Of a stretch of DNA of 64,000 nt, positions 62,832 to 64,000 are shown in pieces (within the stretch, counting starts at the first letter, position 1; each line of letters starts with the position of its first letter). Below the pieces are notes generated by a model. It did not search any database and was not told the origin of the DNA. It worked only from the letters and a program-made list of their open reading frames with translations. Source of the stretch: Spiroplasma_E sp902809815 (lineage in GTDB: Bacteria; Bacillota_I; Bacilli_A; Mycoplasmatales; VBWQ01); assembly GCF_964030925.1 (NCBI RefSeq), contig NZ_OZ034992.1:496001-560000 (forward strand), in the 5' to 3' direction. The position numbers were made by a program, and so were the translations under genes.

Positions 62832-63273
62832 ATGAAAATTGAAATAGTTAATAATATTGAAATGTTAGAACAAGCATTTTTGATTAGAAAAAAAGTTTTT
62901 GTTAATGAACAAAATGTTCCTTTTGAAGAAGAAATTGATCAATTTGAAGATGTATCGATTCACTTTTTAGTTTTTGATAATAATAATAAACCAATAGCTA
63001 CTAGTAGAATGCGAAAAGTTGAAGATATTGTAAAGATTGAAAGAGTGTGTATATTACAAGAATATCGTAAATTAGGTATTGGTAAAATTAATGGAATTTA
63101 TGGAAAAAGTTGCAATTAAAAATCAATTTAAAGTTATATCTCTTCATGCCCAAATTCAAGCACTAAATTTTTATAAAAATTTGGGTTATAAAGTTTGTTC
63201 TGAAATATTTTTGGACGCTGGAATTAAACATTGTAAAATGGAGAAAAAAATATATAATGAAGGTAAATTTTAA
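62832..63273 (+). pseudogene. GNAT acetyltransferase, frameshifted
   Basis: AAGGAG before ATG 62832. EQAFLIRKKVFVNEQNVPFE and VKIERVCILQEYRKLGIGK give the acetyl-CoA binding region of ElaA/YjcF-like GNATs. One extra A in AAAATTAATGG (near 63087) ends the frame early; the correct continuation (LMEFMEKVAIKNQ…, ALNFYKNLGYKV…) is in the next frame to TAA 63271-63273. Repair gives about 147 residues. Confidence 0.75.
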
Positions 63274-63291
63274 AGAATAATATTTTAAATA

Positions 63292-63313
63292 CATTGTTTT
63301 TTTAAAAACAATG
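63292..63313 (+). promoter_or_regulatory. hairpin abutting the ribosome site of the second ankyrin gene
   Basis: CATTGTTTTT (63292-63301) and AAAAACAATG (63304-63313), directly before AAAGGAA. Could terminate the GNAT mRNA or control translation of the ankyrin gene. Confidence 0.5.
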
Positions 63314-63326
63314 AAAGGAAAAGAAT

Positions 63327-64000
63327 ATGTTTGAGTGAATTAGAGAAATATTTGGAATAAATATAAATATTAATAACAAAGAAGCAAAAATGATAGATGC
63401 TATTAAAAATAAAAAGTTAGATGTAGTCAATAAAATATTAAAATATGATATTAATATTGATTATATTGATAGAACTGGTTATACGCCTTTAATGTGAGCA
63501 GCTGAAAAAGGTTATCTAGAAATAGTTAATGTTTTATTAGCACATAATGCTAATATTAATTACATATCTGTAAATGGTAATACTGCTTTAATCTTAGCTG
63601 CTAAAAAAAATTATACAAAAATAGTTAATCTGTTATTAGAACATAATGCTAATTTTAGTTGTGAGGAACAATTTGGTAATACTGCTTTAATTTTAAGTGC
63701 TGAAAATGGAAATTTGGAAATAGTTAAAAATTTATTAACACATAATGTTAATGTTAATCATGAAAATCGATATGGCGAAACTGCTTTGTTAGTGGCTGCT
63801 AAAAATGGATATACAGAAATAGTTAATGATTTACTAGCAAATGGCGCTAATGTTAATCATGTCTCTATAAATGGTAATACTGCTTTAATATTAGCAATTA
63901 AATCTAATTATTTAGATATAGCTAATGCCATATTAACAAATTATCCTAATGTTAATAGAAAAAATATGTTTGGTTATACGCCTTTAATGTGAGCTGCGAG
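63327..64000 (+). CDS. ankyrin-repeat protein, 3' end outside window
   Basis: ATG 63327 after AAAGGAA. At least six ankyrin repeats of ~34 residues from residue ~30: TGYTPLMWAAEKGYLEIVN, NGNTALILAAKKNYTKIVN, FGNTALILSAENGNLEIVK, YGETALLVAAKNGYTEIVN and more. Codons TGA for Trp inside the repeats. No signal peptide. Second ankyrin gene in 6 kb; candidate host-interaction protein by analogy only. Confidence 0.8.

Overview
The window looks like the chromosome of a Spiroplasma (class Mollicutes). It is extremely AT-rich. UGA must be read as tryptophan (genetic code 4): nearly every long gene only stays open if in-frame TGA is Trp, and TGG is almost absent. Two genes carry classic lipoprotein signals. 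The many insertion sequences, ankyrin-repeat genes and decayed genes suggest a host-associated strain; that is an inference, and I cannot name the species from the sequence.

Layout. (1) 1-2.3 kb: the tail of an ICE-type transposase-like gene, then a small plus-strand module (promoter with a palindromic spacer, two small genes, an attenuator-like element, a DUF3800-like protein). (2) 2.3-27.0 kb: a continuous minus-strand block of about 25 genes that reads as a tailed dsDNA prophage. It has zinc-ribbon and OB-fold early proteins, a RuvC-like resolvase, a scaffold candidate, two capsid-like proteins, connector-like proteins, TerL, portal and a ~980-residue tail-like protein. Without its IS copies it is about 20 kb. 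No integrase or endolysin was found; an endolysin is not expected for a wall-less host. Three IS5-family copies and one IS3-family copy interrupt it, and one of them splits the portal gene, so it cannot make virions as it stands. (3) 27-28.8 kb: a structured non-coding stretch, a decayed gene and two small overlapping genes. (4) 28.8-33.7 kb: tRNA-Gly, a sodium symporter locus gutted by an IS3 copy, a multi-span membrane protein and a seven-tRNA cluster. (5) 33.9-42.5 kb: small membrane proteins, a cysteine hydrolase, an IS5-split gene whose IS has a triplicated right end, pgi, an S1-domain protein, and a nested IS5/IS3/IS5 structure. (6) 42.5-64 kb: mostly housekeeping genes (5-FTHF cyclo-ligase, SufU, SufS, two large lipoproteins, HIT protein, transketolase, YneF, S15, PlsY, two SemiSWEETs) mixed with accessory genes (two ankyrin genes, a frameshifted repeat protein, an exported protein) and one more IS3 copy.

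Two IS types account for much of the structure. An IS5-family element of about 1.16 kb has six full or partial copies, 3-bp target duplications and a probable programmed -1 frameshift (A AAA AAC plus hairpin). An IS3-family single-ORF element of about 1.13 kb has four copies. Both show tandem re-duplication of their ends. Removing the IS5 copy and one target repeat restores uninterrupted reading frames at the portal gene (AAT), gene 22711-24032 (ATA) and gene 35649-37878 (AAT).

A recurring feature is a strong hairpin followed by a U-run between promoter and start codon in front of accessory genes (27752, 28280, 31809, 35580, 54297, 58914). This could be a shared attenuation-type leader.
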